From positions 36,516-100,515 of the forward strand of contig JADEXV010000003.1 in assembly GCA_015206945.1 (NCBI GenBank): a DNA stretch of 64,000 nt, read 5' to 3'. The position numbers and the translations under genes are program-made. Within the stretch, counting starts at the first letter, position 1. Every line of letters begins with the position of its first letter. This document shows, piece after piece, positions 18,103 to 26,694 of this stretch. A model generated the notes under the pieces. It searched no databases. It saw only the letters and a program-made list of their open reading frames with translations, and was not told where the DNA came from. This DNA comes from Nostocales cyanobacterium LEGE 12452 (GTDB lineage: Bacteria; Cyanobacteriota; Cyanobacteriia; Cyanobacteriales; Nostocaceae).

Positions 18103-18876
18103 TCACACTTGACTACTAGTAAGTGTTGAACGTTGATTATTAAATCTCTCTCTAGCTAACTTTGTTGTTTGTGACTGTGAAATATTCGTATTCAAAATTT
18201 CCATGTTAAAACGGTATCCAACATTGCGGATAGTTTGAATTAAATTGGGCTGCCGAGGATCGAGTTCAACCTTTTTCCGCAGCGATAAAACGTGAGTATC
18301 AATGGTACGAGGGTTATCAATAGCGTCAGGCCAAGCACGACGCAGCAATTCCGATCTACTTAGAGGTACTCCCCCAGCTTGTGCCAAAACGTACAGCAAA
18401 CTAAATTCCTGGGGCGTTAAGTCAATAAACTCCCCTTGAAAGCGGACACGACGCTGAACTAAATCGATTTGCAAAGTGCCATAATCCAAATAAGCTGGTG
18501 CAGTAGGTGTGCGTTTCCGGCGAATCAGTGCCTCTACCCGTGCCAAAAACTCTTGCATCCCAAAAGGTTTGCTCAGGTAATCATCTGCACCTGCCTTTAA
18601 ACCTGCGACTATATCAGCTTCACTATTACGGGCAGATAGCATTAAGATTAGAGGCTGTTGCTGACGATGCAACCAACGACAAAACTCAATGCCATCACCA
18701 TCAGGCAGGTCTGCATCTAAAACTACCAGTGTTGGTTGATGGCTTAAAAATACTTCCCTTGCTTGATAAATGCTGGCAGCTTGATGCACGCGGTATTCCA
18801 GTTGTTGCAAGTGCCAACCCAACAACGACCTCAGATGGGGATTCCCCTCAATGATTTCTATACAAACCGAACCCAC
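18103..18876 (-). CDS. OmpR/PhoB-family response regulator (orphan)
   Basis: Receiver domain at residues 1-118 followed by a winged-helix DNA-binding domain at ~128-225 (LTPQEFSLLYVLAQAGG, TIDTHVLSLRKKVELD, LIQTIRNVGYRF). The phosphoacceptor is D54 in VVLDADLPDGDG; the conserved Ser and Lys are in LMLSARN and LSKPFG. The acidic pocket normally reads two acidic residues after strand 1, but here it is E10-G11, so metal binding and phosphorylation may be altered. A ~30-residue tail rich in Ser/Thr/Gln follows. No histidine kinase is adjacent. Convergent with the ABC ATPase gene. Confidence 0.88.
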   Translation of the reverse strand: MGSVCIEIIEGNPHLRSLLGWHLQQLEYRVHQAASIYQAREVFLSHQPTLVVLDADLPDGDGIEFCRWLHRQQQPLILMLSARNSEADIVAGLKAGADDYLSKPFGMQEFLARVEALIRRKRTPTAPAYLDYGTLQIDLVQRRVRFQGEFIDLTPQEFSLLYVLAQAGGVPLSRSELLRRAWPDAIDNPRTIDTHVLSLRKKVELDPRQPNLIQTIRNVGYRFNMEILNTNISQSQTTKLARERFNNQRSTLTSSQV

Positions 18877-19466
18877 GGTGGCAAGACCCCTTAGCGTCGA
18901 TGACTTTCAAAGTAACAAGCCCGTCTCTAAGGTTTTGTAGCCTTTGTTACTTCAATTGCGATTAACTTTACATTTCCTAATAAAATGAGTGGCAATATCT
19001 TTAATTTATGCCTTGCCAATAGGCGATTAGAAATATTATTAAATTTTTATTAAATTTCTCTAAAGTGTTGTTAGACTTATGAAAAGTTCTTTTAACTTAA
19101 CATTTTGCTTTGAGATGGGTGTAATGTGGCAAATATCTATAACCCAACCAGCTAACAACAACAACAGCTTTTCAACCTGATTAAACCTGATGGCAAAAGC
19201 GAATTTTTTCGCAAAAATTTAGTACTCCCATCCAGGAATATAACATCAATACAATTGGGCTGTGATTGTGAAAATCAAAAAAATAACTTAGCAGCTAACT
19301 AGAATCGATGTTTTCTGGAATAAGATTAAAGTAGCTTGTAGCTGCTATGAGGGTAATACCCAAAGTAGATGTGTTGACTTTGAGTTTATGCCAAAGTGAA
19401 ATTACACTTCACTTTTTAGCGTGAATCATTTACAATTCTCATTCCAAAGAGATTAATACAGCAGTT
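18877..19466. other. Intergenic spacer upstream of response regulator
   Basis: A 590-base A/T-rich spacer between two divergent genes. No ORF, RNA gene or strong repeat is apparent. Confidence 0.4.
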
Positions 19467-19715
19467 ATGCTCCAAGACACACAAACCATCCGCTATTACC
19501 AAAGACTCACCGATGCCTTCATCGAGTTATGGAATCGCGGTTATCGCACGGATGACATGCGGATGTATTTGGATGGATATCTAGCCGCACTGCGACATAG
19601 CAACGTCATTGAACCTTTTCTGATTCATCGCCTAGAAGAGGAGGCCAGCCGCTTCTTGTACGATGGTTCAAACTTTGCAGTGCCGCAACCACAGCCACAG
19701 CCCGATTACTACTAA
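19467..19715 (+). CDS. DUF6761-type small cyanobacterial protein
   Basis: An 82-residue soluble, mostly helical protein (TIRYYQRLTDAFIELWNRG, then RTDDMRMYLDGYLAALRH, then VIEPFLIHRLEEEASRFLYD) with a disordered proline/glutamine tail. The sequence looks strongly conserved in cyanobacteria and I believe it belongs to DUF6761. Function is unknown. It is monocistronic, with a hairpin about 125 bases after the stop. Confidence 0.75.
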   Translation: MLQDTQTIRYYQRLTDAFIELWNRGYRTDDMRMYLDGYLAALRHSNVIEPFLIHRLEEEASRFLYDGSNFAVPQPQPQPDYY

Positions 19716-19840
19716 TTACCATTTGCCTGGTCATTGATAGTAACCGTTAATTACCGCAGATGATTATAGCATATTATCTGTATTGGTCAACGGGTTGTCG
19801 TGGTGTGAAATTTTGGAGATATTGTATTGATTAAACGCAT

Positions 19841-19881
19841 CCCCTCAGCCCTATATTGGTTTTGCCAATTAGACTGAGGGG
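19841..19881 (+). terminator. Hairpin, possible terminator of the DUF6761 gene
   Basis: CCCCTCAG (19841-19848) pairs with CTGAGGGG (19874-19881), with an inner ATTGG/CCAAT stem. The following ATTGTTGTC is only weakly T-rich, so termination is likely but not certain. Confidence 0.6.
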
Positions 19882-19940
19882 ATTGTTGTCTAGCAATAAA
19901 ATCAAGTCCAACAAAAAGTATTTTTATCAGAAACCGATTA

Positions 19941-19985
19941 AAAAACCCTTGAAAGGGGAGATAAATAGTATCTCTCCTTTCAAGG
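19941..19985 (-). terminator. Strong rho-independent terminator of the bolA-grx4 operon
   Basis: A 17-bp stem (19947-19963 with 19969-19985, one G-U) with a 5-base loop. On the minus strand it is followed by a run of T (the A-run at 19937-19945 on the plus strand), as expected for a terminator 77 bases after the Grx4 stop. Confidence 0.8.
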
Positions 19986-20061
19986 ATATAAAAAACGGTA
20001 TATTGCCTTGATTGCGAAGTGCAAATTCAGCAGCATACCCTTTAGTTTTGGTAAAGAGAGA

Positions 20062-20385
20062 TTACGAAGCTAATGCTACTTCTACCTTTTCTTGCAATTC
20101 ACCTTTTTGGTACAGTTCAATCAAGATATCAGAACCGCCAAGGAATTCACCATTGATATACACTTGGGGAATTGTCGGCCAGCTAGAGTATTCTTTAATA
20201 CCTTGACGAATTTCAGGGTCTGATAGAACGTCAACCGTCTCAAAGGGAACTCCTAAGGTATTGAGGATCTGCACAACGTTGTTGGAGAAACCACATTGGG
20301 GCATTAACTTGTTTCCCTTCATGAAAACTAAAATCTTGTTTTCTTGTAGCAAGCTATCAATTTTGTCTTTGAGTTCTGGTGTCAT
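20062..20385 (-). CDS. Monothiol glutaredoxin, Grx4 family
   Basis: A 107-residue monothiol glutaredoxin with active site CGFS (in [16 protein letters not shown]). Such proteins bind and transfer [2Fe-2S] clusters with glutathione and partner with BolA proteins. The glutathione-binding elements [19 protein letters not shown] are intact. I start at Met 20385 ([18 protein letters not shown]); the open frame extends 19 codons further upstream through sequence resembling spacer. It lies directly downstream of bolA on the same strand with an 87-base gap and shares its terminator. Confidence 0.94.
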   Translation of the reverse strand: MTPELKDKIDSLLQENKILVFMKGNKLMPQCGFSNNVVQILNTLGVPFETVDVLSDPEIRQGIKEYSSWPTIPQVYINGEFLGGSDILIELYQKGELQEKVEVALAS

Positions 20386-20472
20386 GGTATTTATGTTTCC
20401 TATGTTGGATTCAACAGTGAGAAGTGAGAAGTAAGGAGTCAAAATTCATAACTCCTAACTTCTGACTCTTAT

Positions 20473-20730
20473 TTACGAAGTTGCTGTTGCTTGCCAAGCT
20501 TCGGGAGTGTATGTTTTCACCGCCAAGGCATGAATTGCTTCAGTTGACATAGCTTGACCCAAAGCACCATAAACTAACTGGTGCTGTTGCACTAGTCCTT
20601 TACCTGCAAAGTGCGATGAAACTACTGTCACCTGATAGTGGTCGCCGCCACCAGTCAAGTCTTGCACCTGAACCTGTGCGTCTGGCAGTCCCGCCTTGAT
20701 CATTTCCTCAACCTGTTGCGGACTAATCAT
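20473..20730 (-). CDS. BolA family protein
   Basis: An 85-residue BolA protein: helix [20 protein letters not shown], strand [29 protein letters not shown] and the C-terminal helix [18 protein letters not shown]. BolA proteins form [2Fe-2S]-bridged heterodimers with monothiol glutaredoxins and act in iron-sulfur trafficking and iron sensing. The conserved histidine region SSHFAGK and the HALAVKT segment contain the usual cluster/GSH ligands. It is first in a two-gene operon with the CGFS glutaredoxin, which strongly supports a joint Fe-S role. Confidence 0.93.
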   Translation of the reverse strand: MISPQQVEEMIKAGLPDAQVQVQDLTGGGDHYQVTVVSSHFAGKGLVQQHQLVYGALGQAMSTEAIHALAVKTYTPEAWQATATS

Positions 20731-20956
20731 CGCAATTCCTGAAAAAACTTACTTTTCTATTATTAACAGATATAGAGCAAATGCCTGTGCCAACTTCAGG
20801 CTTTGGCAAGGCTGTAGATAAAGGCACCTTTGAGGTGTATTGCTTGAGAAGGTCAGGTTTTGGTTACGGCAGATAGCTCTATCCTAGCACTGGGGCGTTC
20901 CCAAGCAACTGGTTAGGGAAATATGGGTATGCAAAAAGAGGCAACAAAAATTTAAT

Positions 20957-21565
20957 TTATTTTTTTGGGGATGAAGAGGATGAATTACCACCTTCTCTGG
21001 GATAGGGAGAATCAACAAAACCCAACTCAAACAACTGTTTATAGGCTTTCTTACCTAAATCCCGTGTCGGGTTTTGACTTTTAATTATTTGAACTAACAA
21101 CGGTACAGCTAGTTCTGGCTGATTTTGTGCCCGATGTACCAATGCTAGCTGAAAGGTGGCTTCATCTCGCTTTTGGGCTGTTAATAGAGCTTTTTGACGC
21201 TGAGAATCAGAAACTCTGTTGTCAATTCCCGAAAAGCTAGAATTTAACTCTTGATAAAAATTAGATAGCTGATTATAAACTTGACGTGCTTCTTGCAGTT
21301 TCTTGGCAGCTAAGGTGTAGTTTTGAGCAGAAACAGCTTGTTCTGCATCTTTTACTAAGCGATCGCCACCTGCAATGCTCAAAAGGCTGTTACTTTGGGT
21401 TATGGGGCGGAGGTTATTAGGATCGTTGGGGTCAATGGGTTGTGGTTGGCTGGTAGTGCCTGGTGACTGTGATACCTGAGCATTCACAGGTGATAGCAGG
21501 CTGAGGACTGCTATAACTGATAAAACAGTACGGTGCATCAAGGTAACAGCGACAGCAGTGTTCAT
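20957..21565 (-). CDS. Exported TPR-like protein, 202 aa
   Basis: The N-terminus has a hydrophobic signal segment (HRTVLSVIAVLSLLSPVNAQ) with a likely cleavage after NAQ, so the mature protein is probably periplasmic or in the thylakoid lumen. A low-complexity linker rich in P, Q and N is followed by helical repeats (LVKDAEQAVSAQNYTLAAKKL, TFQLALVHRAQNQPELAVPLL) like tetratricopeptide units. The C-terminus is Ser-rich. Start may be the first Met or the Met at residue 10. I do not recognise a specific function; helical scaffolds of this type usually mediate protein assembly. Confidence 0.75.
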   Translation of the reverse strand: MNTAVAVTLMHRTVLSVIAVLSLLSPVNAQVSQSPGTTSQPQPIDPNDPNNLRPITQSNSLLSIAGGDRLVKDAEQAVSAQNYTLAAKKLQEARQVYNQLSNFYQELNSSFSGIDNRVSDSQRQKALLTAQKRDEATFQLALVHRAQNQPELAVPLLVQIIKSQNPTRDLGKKAYKQLFELGFVDSPYPREGGNSSSSSPKK

Positions 21566-22296
21566 GGGATCAATTAGTGCGACAACTATATAAAAGAGCT
21601 AGGGAAACTTCGGGTATCTTAACTCTGTTTTGGTCTTGGACAAAGCAAAGTTACTTCCTAAGTATCTCTGATTTAGACTAAAAATCAGTTTAATAGAGTT
21701 CCCATTACCCCTGTATATCAACTAACTTATATCGCTGTGATGAGTGATACCTACGGGAGAGTGCGTCACCATCTGCTTAACTACCAGCTTTTCTCCCCAA
21801 TAATTATCTCAGGTTAACTGGGATATTTGACAGGAGAATTTTCCCAAGGCACTGCTTGAAGTTTTTGCGTAGGCGTAGCCCACACCTCGGCTCCCTTCGA
21901 CTGCGCTCAGGGCAAGCCGCTCGGCACAAGTCAAGGCAAGTCGCTCAGTGACCACCGTAGGCATCGCACAAAACTAGTTCAGAATAGCGATGTCTTCAGT
22001 CGACGCTTCCCAACTTTTATTTAACTGCCTGACCAAATAGTGAAAATATTTATCATCAAGCAATTCACTAGTTTGCAGGTAATTAATTAGCTATTGGCTC
22101 AAAAAAATGCCAATTTGGCTGAATATATCATCAATAGAGGGTAATCTATATATGTATACATCCTCAAAGGTTGCAAAATACTACTAATCTTTTGTGACTT
22201 ACTCAGAATGAATATAGCAGTTAGTAGTTAGCTTCAAATATTGGATTTTGCAGTTTCTGAATTATGCACGATCAATGATTATGAGGTTTGACTGTA
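21566..22296. other. Intergenic spacer with dispersed repeat sequence
   Basis: A 731-base spacer without a credible ORF. Around 21865-21965 it carries sequence of the dispersed type seen elsewhere in the window (blocks such as GACTGCGCTCAGGGCAAGCC and GTCGCTCAGTGACC). The rest is plain A/T-rich DNA. Confidence 0.5.
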
Positions 22297-23052
22297 TCAA
22301 GAATTAGTAATTTCTGCAAATGCGTGATTAGTAACTTTTGTTTCTTGATGGCTTAATTGTTGTAGTGCCTTTGCTAAATCAGTTGTGATGCTTTTTGCAT
22401 CTTGTTTTATACAGCCATTCATGTAATCCGCGACTTTTATTGGGGAGCCAATGTCAATACTTACATCTGTACCCCAATTGGGATAAGGTTGGCTGTAGTT
22501 AATGCCTATGGGTATAATTTTCACTCCTAGCCCGGAATGACTAGATTGAGCACTCAAAGCAAGACGAGCAATTCCTGGCTTCAACTGGTGAACTTGTCCA
22601 TCACGAAAAATGTTACCTTCTGGAAAGATGACCAGGGTTTTGTGCTGCTGAAGTAGCTCTACTCCATGTCGTAGCGTGCGGATTGACGGATGCTTAGAAT
22701 TTACAGGAAATCCCCCTAAACGTCGAACAAACCAGCCTTGCAAACCTTGGCATTCGTCAATAGTCACCATAAATCGCAAGTCTTGCTTTCTCAGACAAGC
22801 GGTGGCATAGGGTACAAGCAACGCATCCCAACGCGCCCGATGTGTAGGCGCAAGGATCACAGGCCCAGTTGTGGGGATATTTTTTTGTCCGGTTATTCTA
22901 ATTTGTCCAAAGAATAATGGTAATAGGCAGTGACGCCCTAATAAATATGCCAGGGGACTTAACCAAGGCGAAACCCTTGAGGTAGTGCTATCTACCTGAG
23001 GATTTACTGGGGTTTGCTGGCAGGTATCGGATGAAGAGTAAAATTCCATCAT
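22297..23052 (-). CDS. plsC: 1-acyl-sn-glycerol-3-phosphate acyltransferase family protein
   Basis: A PlsC-type acyltransferase that esterifies the sn-2 position of lysophosphatidate in membrane-lipid synthesis. The catalytic HX4D motif is HRARWD in APTHRARWDALLVP, and the substrate-binding block is FPEGNIFRDG; the third block is KIIPIGINY. The 251 residues include an N-terminal amphipathic part (SPLAYLLGRHCLLPLFFGQIRI) that likely contacts the membrane. It is transcribed in the same direction as tadA, about 114 bases downstream of it. Cyanobacteria usually have several paralogues, so specificity is uncertain. Confidence 0.9.
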   Translation of the reverse strand: MMEFYSSSDTCQQTPVNPQVDSTTSRVSPWLSPLAYLLGRHCLLPLFFGQIRITGQKNIPTTGPVILAPTHRARWDALLVPYATACLRKQDLRFMVTIDECQGLQGWFVRRLGGFPVNSKHPSIRTLRHGVELLQQHKTLVIFPEGNIFRDGQVHQLKPGIARLALSAQSSHSGLGVKIIPIGINYSQPYPNWGTDVSIDIGSPIKVADYMNGCIKQDAKSITTDLAKALQQLSHQETKVTNHAFAEITNS

Positions 23053-23165
23053 GACGGATGCAGCTGATTGACGGGTAAAAATTTAACGAAAGGCGTGATT
23101 AGTTACACCGTAGATTCTCTTGTGTGACTTGTGTCGTAGTAGATGGACAGTTTTACCTCTGTCCG

Positions 23166-23651
23166 TTAGTTTACCTTACGCCGCCTAGTAGCAAACCAAG
23201 TCTGTAATTGCTGACGACAAGCTGACTCTAGAATGCCTCCGATTACTTGGAGACGGTGATTAGAAGCAGCACTATCGGGGATGTTAATAACTGTACGAAT
23301 TGCGCCAGTTTTTGTATCGTCTACTCCATATACCAGTAGTCCTAGTCGTGATTGGACGATCGCACCTGCACACATCGGGCAAGGCTCGAGAGTTACATAA
23401 AGGGTGCATTCATTAAGATGCCAATTTTGTAAAGTTGTTGCAGCTGTCTTGAGAGCAAGAATTTCCGCATGAGCGGTAGGGTCTTTGTCGCGCTCTTTTC
23501 TGTTTTCTCCTTGTGCTAGCAATTTGCCTGTTGAATCAATGATAACAGCACCTACAGGGATTTCACCTGCATCACCTGCTGTTTTTGCTAATTCTAGGGC
23601 ATAACTCATCCATTGTTGATGTATAAGATATTCCGTATACTTAGTTAACAT
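23166..23651 (-). CDS. tadA: tRNA-specific adenosine deaminase
   Basis: TadA converts adenosine 34 to inosine in the anticodon of tRNA-Arg(ACG). The 161-residue cytidine-deaminase fold shows the zinc motif HAE (H61, E63, with E63 the proton shuttle) and PCxxC (C91 and C94 in EPCPMCAGAIVQSR). The flanking GEIPVGAVIID and NRKERDKDPTAHAE match the tRNA-acting subfamily. Length is normal. Standing between grxC and plsC on the same strand, it may be part of a loose transcription unit. Confidence 0.94.
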   Translation of the reverse strand: MLTKYTEYLIHQQWMSYALELAKTAGDAGEIPVGAVIIDSTGKLLAQGENRKERDKDPTAHAEILALKTAATTLQNWHLNECTLYVTLEPCPMCAGAIVQSRLGLLVYGVDDTKTGAIRTVINIPDSAASNHRLQVIGGILESACRQQLQTWFATRRRKVN

Positions 23652-23748
23652 ATTCTTATCAATTCGATATTCCTTGCCCTAAAGGTGGGCAAACTTGCTC
23701 TACAGTTTTCTGGCACATTGTCAAGCTAGTTTTGAGGGTTTAGGTTTT

Positions 23749-23798
23749 GTAGTAAGCACTTTAGTGCTTAGAAAATTAAGGACTAAAGTCCTTACTAC
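23749..23798. repeat. Double-hairpin palindromic element, copy 1
   Basis: Fifty bases with outer inverted arms of 22 bases (23749-23770 and 23777-23798, 20 of 22 matching). Each arm is itself a small hairpin, AAGCACTTTAGTGCTT and AAGGACTAAAGTCCTT, and the two differences between arms are compensated within each arm. A second copy of the same design lies at 59618-59671. It sits downstream of the grxC stop. Confidence 0.75.
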
Positions 23799-23888
23799 GA
23801 AACTACGAACTTGCTTACCGAGCAATTTAAAATCCAAAATTGCCCAACATAACATCACCAAAGAAAGTGTTGGGGGCTAATTTGATTT

Positions 23889-26646
23889 CTAAATAGCGGC
23901 TTGGGCTAAAAGGGGATCGAGTTGACTTTGTGTGTCTAGCTGATATAGGTCATCGCAGCCGCCAATGTGCTGGTTATTAATAAAAATTTGTGGTACAGTA
24001 CGGCGACCGTTTGCGCGTTCTGCCATTTTCGCTCTGGCTGCTTCGTCACCGTCGATTTTGTATTCAGTGAAATTTACACCTTTCCACCACAGCAGCATTT
24101 TGGCTCGAATGCAGTAAGGATTAACCTAAGCCGAAGAGTCACCCCTCCGACTCGGCTTCAAAACCGGACGTGATGCTTTCACATCATCCGGCTCCTCATT
24201 GGAACACCCTTTGTCACAGGTACTTCGACTGCCATCTTTGGCAGTCTTATCATCGTGGCAATGCCGATGTACAGCTTGTTTATTTTCACGATTATCCTTT
24301 CCGCCTTTTGACTTCGGGGTAATGTGGTCAACTTCGATTACATCGCTTGATTGGAAGAATAACCCACAAATGTTGCATTTACCTTTTTGGCGCTTCAAAA
24401 GGTATGCTAGGGATGGCTTGATTTCAGGATGTTTCCCAAGTCTGCTTGCCCAATATGATGTATTACCATCAAATGGACTTGCTGTATCCCTAACTTTTGC
24501 ATGGCGTAAAATTGGTGTTTCGCCGTGATTACGTAGGACGAATGCTCCCGCACCATCCCTGTTGGCGAAAGCCCAACTTCTATTACCTACTGTTTTCCAA
24601 TACTTCCTTTGTATCCAGCGTTTGCCCTTGTTGCCGTGTCTTCTGACAGCCCATCTTCTGAGCCTGAGATAAAGCAGATAGTCGAGCTTGTCGTAAGTTT
24701 CCTTGCTTGCTACCGAAGAGTAGTATTGAGTCCATCCCCTGATAATAGGATTGAGGGTTTTAATTAAGTCCGTCTGATTCCTACTATTATTTTTGGAGAT
24801 AATTTGACTCAATTTCCGGTAGTGGTTTTGGAGACTTTCGTCGCTGGGTTTGATGAGAGTTTTGAACCCAAGGCGATTCCCTTGTGTGTCTTTGGCTGAA
24901 TTATGTTTACTTTGGGGGTATTGTCGAATGTAGAACCCAAGAAAATCAAATCCGGGTTTTTCTACTTCCTCCAAAGTGTGAGCCATTCGGGTTTTCGTGT
25001 CTTTGAGTTCTAAACCTATTTCCTGTAGCCAAGAAACTGCTATTTCCTTGCATCTCATTACGATTTCCTTGTCTTCATGAAGTATCACGAAGTCGTCGGC
25101 GTATCGTATGAGTACGGCATTATTTCGGCGGATTCTTTTACCTTTTTCGGTAGTTGAAATTCTTGGAAAAGTTTTTTGAATTACTTCTTCAAGTCCGTGA
25201 AGGGCGATATTAGCCAATAGTGGCGAAATAACTCCTCCTTGCGGTGTTCCACTTTTTGTTGGGAATAGCGCTCCTTTATCAATTACCCCAGATTTTAGCC
25301 AAGCTTTTATTTGATACTGGATTTTACCAGGGGAATTGAGCTTTTCCAGCAGTTTCGAGTGGTTAATGTTATCGAAACAACCTGCTATATCCGCATCCAG
25401 CACCCATTTTGGTTTGTACCGAATGTAATTGAATATGGCAGAGATTGCGTCGTGGGATGACCTACCAGGACGGAAACCGTATGAGTTTGCCTCAAATTTG
25501 GCTTCCCATTCTGGTTCTAAAGCAAGTTTAACTAAGGCTTGGAGCGCCCTGTCATACATAGTTGGGATACCTAGCGGTCGTCTTTCCGCCTTTCCGGGCT
25601 TAGGAATCCAGACCCTTCGGGTAGGTTTTGACTTTCCGTTTATTTCCAATTTGTTGATAAGGGCTAACCGTTGGTGTGGTTTCAGGGATGATACCCCATC
25701 TACTCCGGCGGTTTTTCTGCCTTGGTTATCCTGCGTAACCCTTCTAACTGCTAGGGCTTTAGCTGACCAGGAACTCATCAGAAGCCTTTGGAGCTTGTGA
25801 GTCATTCTGACATCGCCACGCTTGGAAGCTCCATAGATTCGTTTTTGCAACTTGAAAACTTTCCTCTCGACTGTTCGCCAAGGGATGTCCTTCCATTCAT
25901 TCACCAATAATTTAGGTGCGTATGACGTATTCATTGCTACTTATAACTCTATGTTGTGTCCCAACGTGAGTCCGTCAGCATATCCTTGGCATTACCCAAG
26001 GCGTTGGCTTCTGACTCAATCTCTTCCGTTGGTCGCCTGATAATTCAGATTTGCGTCTTGGTTGACTGCTCAGAAATCGACCTTTCTGAGAGCTTCCAAC
26101 GGATTAACTCGTTCCGAATAACCTTTTGACATATCCTTTAGGATGTCGCTACTCCACCGGGGGTATTTGAGTACCTGCATCAAGCAAAATGCAACACTTG
26201 AGCCTGACCCCACTGACATTTTGTCTACAGCTTATCAGCCACTTTAGCTGTTTCTTCTCTCACGATGGTTAAGACGACTTCGCTGTTCGCTATCCATTGG
26301 ATACTACGCTAGACGGTGAACCAGATTGTGGCTCCTAGCTTCCCGCCATTCCTCCCCGCTTCACCTCCGACATACCAAGTCGGTCAGTGGGGGAGTGCAG
26401 TCACCATAGGTACTAATGGGGAGGGAATTTCACCCTCAAGGCTATTCAGTTGTCAATGAGTAGATAGTGCTTAAAGCGTGCGCCACAACCCTTATTTGGG
26501 TTACTATCTACTACATCGCCCCGTATCCCCCGTTTTCACGGTTTCACAGGAACGAATCGCACACAAGTTTGCCAGGTGTAAAGTTCGACGTTGGCTTTGA
26601 CTCGCTCTGGATGGCGATTTAAGAGGGGATTAAGAAAGTCCAGCAT
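23889..26646 (-). CDS. grxC: Glutaredoxin 3 (CPYC), interrupted by a group II intron
   Basis: Exon 1 is 26563-26646 (28 codons, MLDFLNPLLNRHPERVKA ... YTWQTC) and exon 2 is 23889-24119 (starting PYCIRAKMLLWWKG, ending LDPLLAQAAI, then stop). Joined exactly at the intron borders they give a 104-residue dithiol glutaredoxin with the active site CPYC and the GSH-binding block RRTVPQIFINNQHIGGCDD. The intron splits the gene between the first Cys codon and the Pro codon of CPYC, so without splicing no active enzyme can form. Both exons are otherwise intact, which argues that splicing occurs. The gene lies 48 bases downstream of the DUF981 gene. Confidence 0.9.
24126..25934 (-). CDS. ltrA: Group II intron reverse transcriptase-maturase with HNH endonuclease
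   Basis: A 602-residue intron-encoded protein. The reverse transcriptase spans about residues 60-330, with GVDGVSSLKP, YGFRPGRSSHDAI, GTPQGGVISPLLANIALH and the catalytic LIRYADDFVIL. The maturase X domain follows (LNPIIRGWTQYYSSVASKETY, about 395-415). The C-terminal HNH endonuclease has CNICGLFF, EVDHITPKSKGGKDN and HRHCHDDKT. It assists splicing and target-primed retrohoming. The frame is uninterrupted, so the element may be active. The last ~22 residues (from about PDDVKASRPVLKPSRRG) are encoded by intron domains V and VI, where the stop codon also lies. Confidence 0.95.
   Translation of the reverse strand: MNTSYAPKLLVNEWKDIPWRTVERKVFKLQKRIYGASKRGDVRMTHKLQRLLMSSWSAKALAVRRVTQDNQGRKTAGVDGVSSLKPHQRLALINKLEINGKSKPTRRVWIPKPGKAERRPLGIPTMYDRALQALVKLALEPEWEAKFEANSYGFRPGRSSHDAISAIFNYIRYKPKWVLDADIAGCFDNINHSKLLEKLNSPGKIQYQIKAWLKSGVIDKGALFPTKSGTPQGGVISPLLANIALHGLEEVIQKTFPRISTTEKGKRIRRNNAVLIRYADDFVILHEDKEIVMRCKEIAVSWLQEIGLELKDTKTRMAHTLEEVEKPGFDFLGFYIRQYPQSKHNSAKDTQGNRLGFKTLIKPSDESLQNHYRKLSQIISKNNSRNQTDLIKTLNPIIRGWTQYYSSVASKETYDKLDYLLYLRLRRWAVRRHGNKGKRWIQRKYWKTVGNRSWAFANRDGAGAFVLRNHGETPILRHAKVRDTASPFDGNTSYWASRLGKHPEIKPSLAYLLKRQKGKCNICGLFFQSSDVIEVDHITPKSKGGKDNRENKQAVHRHCHDDKTAKDGSRSTCDKGCSNEEPDDVKASRPVLKPSRRGDSSA
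24161..24194 (-). ncRNA. Group II intron domain V
   Basis: A 34-base hairpin, the canonical length of the catalytic domain V. In RNA sense it opens with GAGCCGGATGATGTGAAAGC and closes with CACGTCCGGTTT, showing the paired GAGCCG/CGGTTT base and GAAA-type loop. Domain VI follows at about 24121-24160, before the 3' splice site. Confidence 0.88.
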
Positions 26647-26694
26647 ATTGATCTTAAGCAAGGTTTTAACTATATCTCTAGCCTAGATCATTGC

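Larger units (their letters stand above)
19716..20061. other. Convergent spacer with two hairpins
   Basis: This 346-base region between the convergent DUF6761 and Grx4 genes contains the two hairpins listed separately at 19841-19881 and 19947-19985; nothing else is evident. Confidence 0.6.
24120..26562 (-). mobile_element. Group II intron (retroelement) in grxC
   Basis: A 2,443-base intron in the sense orientation of grxC. The 5' end reads GTGCGATTCG, fitting the GUGYG consensus, and the 3' end is GGTTAAT with the usual A-pyrimidine end. Domain V is recognisable at 24161-24194. About 630 bases of domains I-III precede the intron-encoded protein. The border choice is fixed by restoring the grxC frame. 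A candidate EBS1 (CAAGT, RNA sense, 26196-26200) could pair with the last exon bases ACTTG; this pairing is tentative. Group II introns in conserved cyanobacterial genes are known but uncommon. Confidence 0.9.

Noticed and set aside
24199..24528. 109-codon plus-strand frame opposite the intron maturase
   Set aside because: It is antisense to the HNH/maturase coding region and has no protein features.
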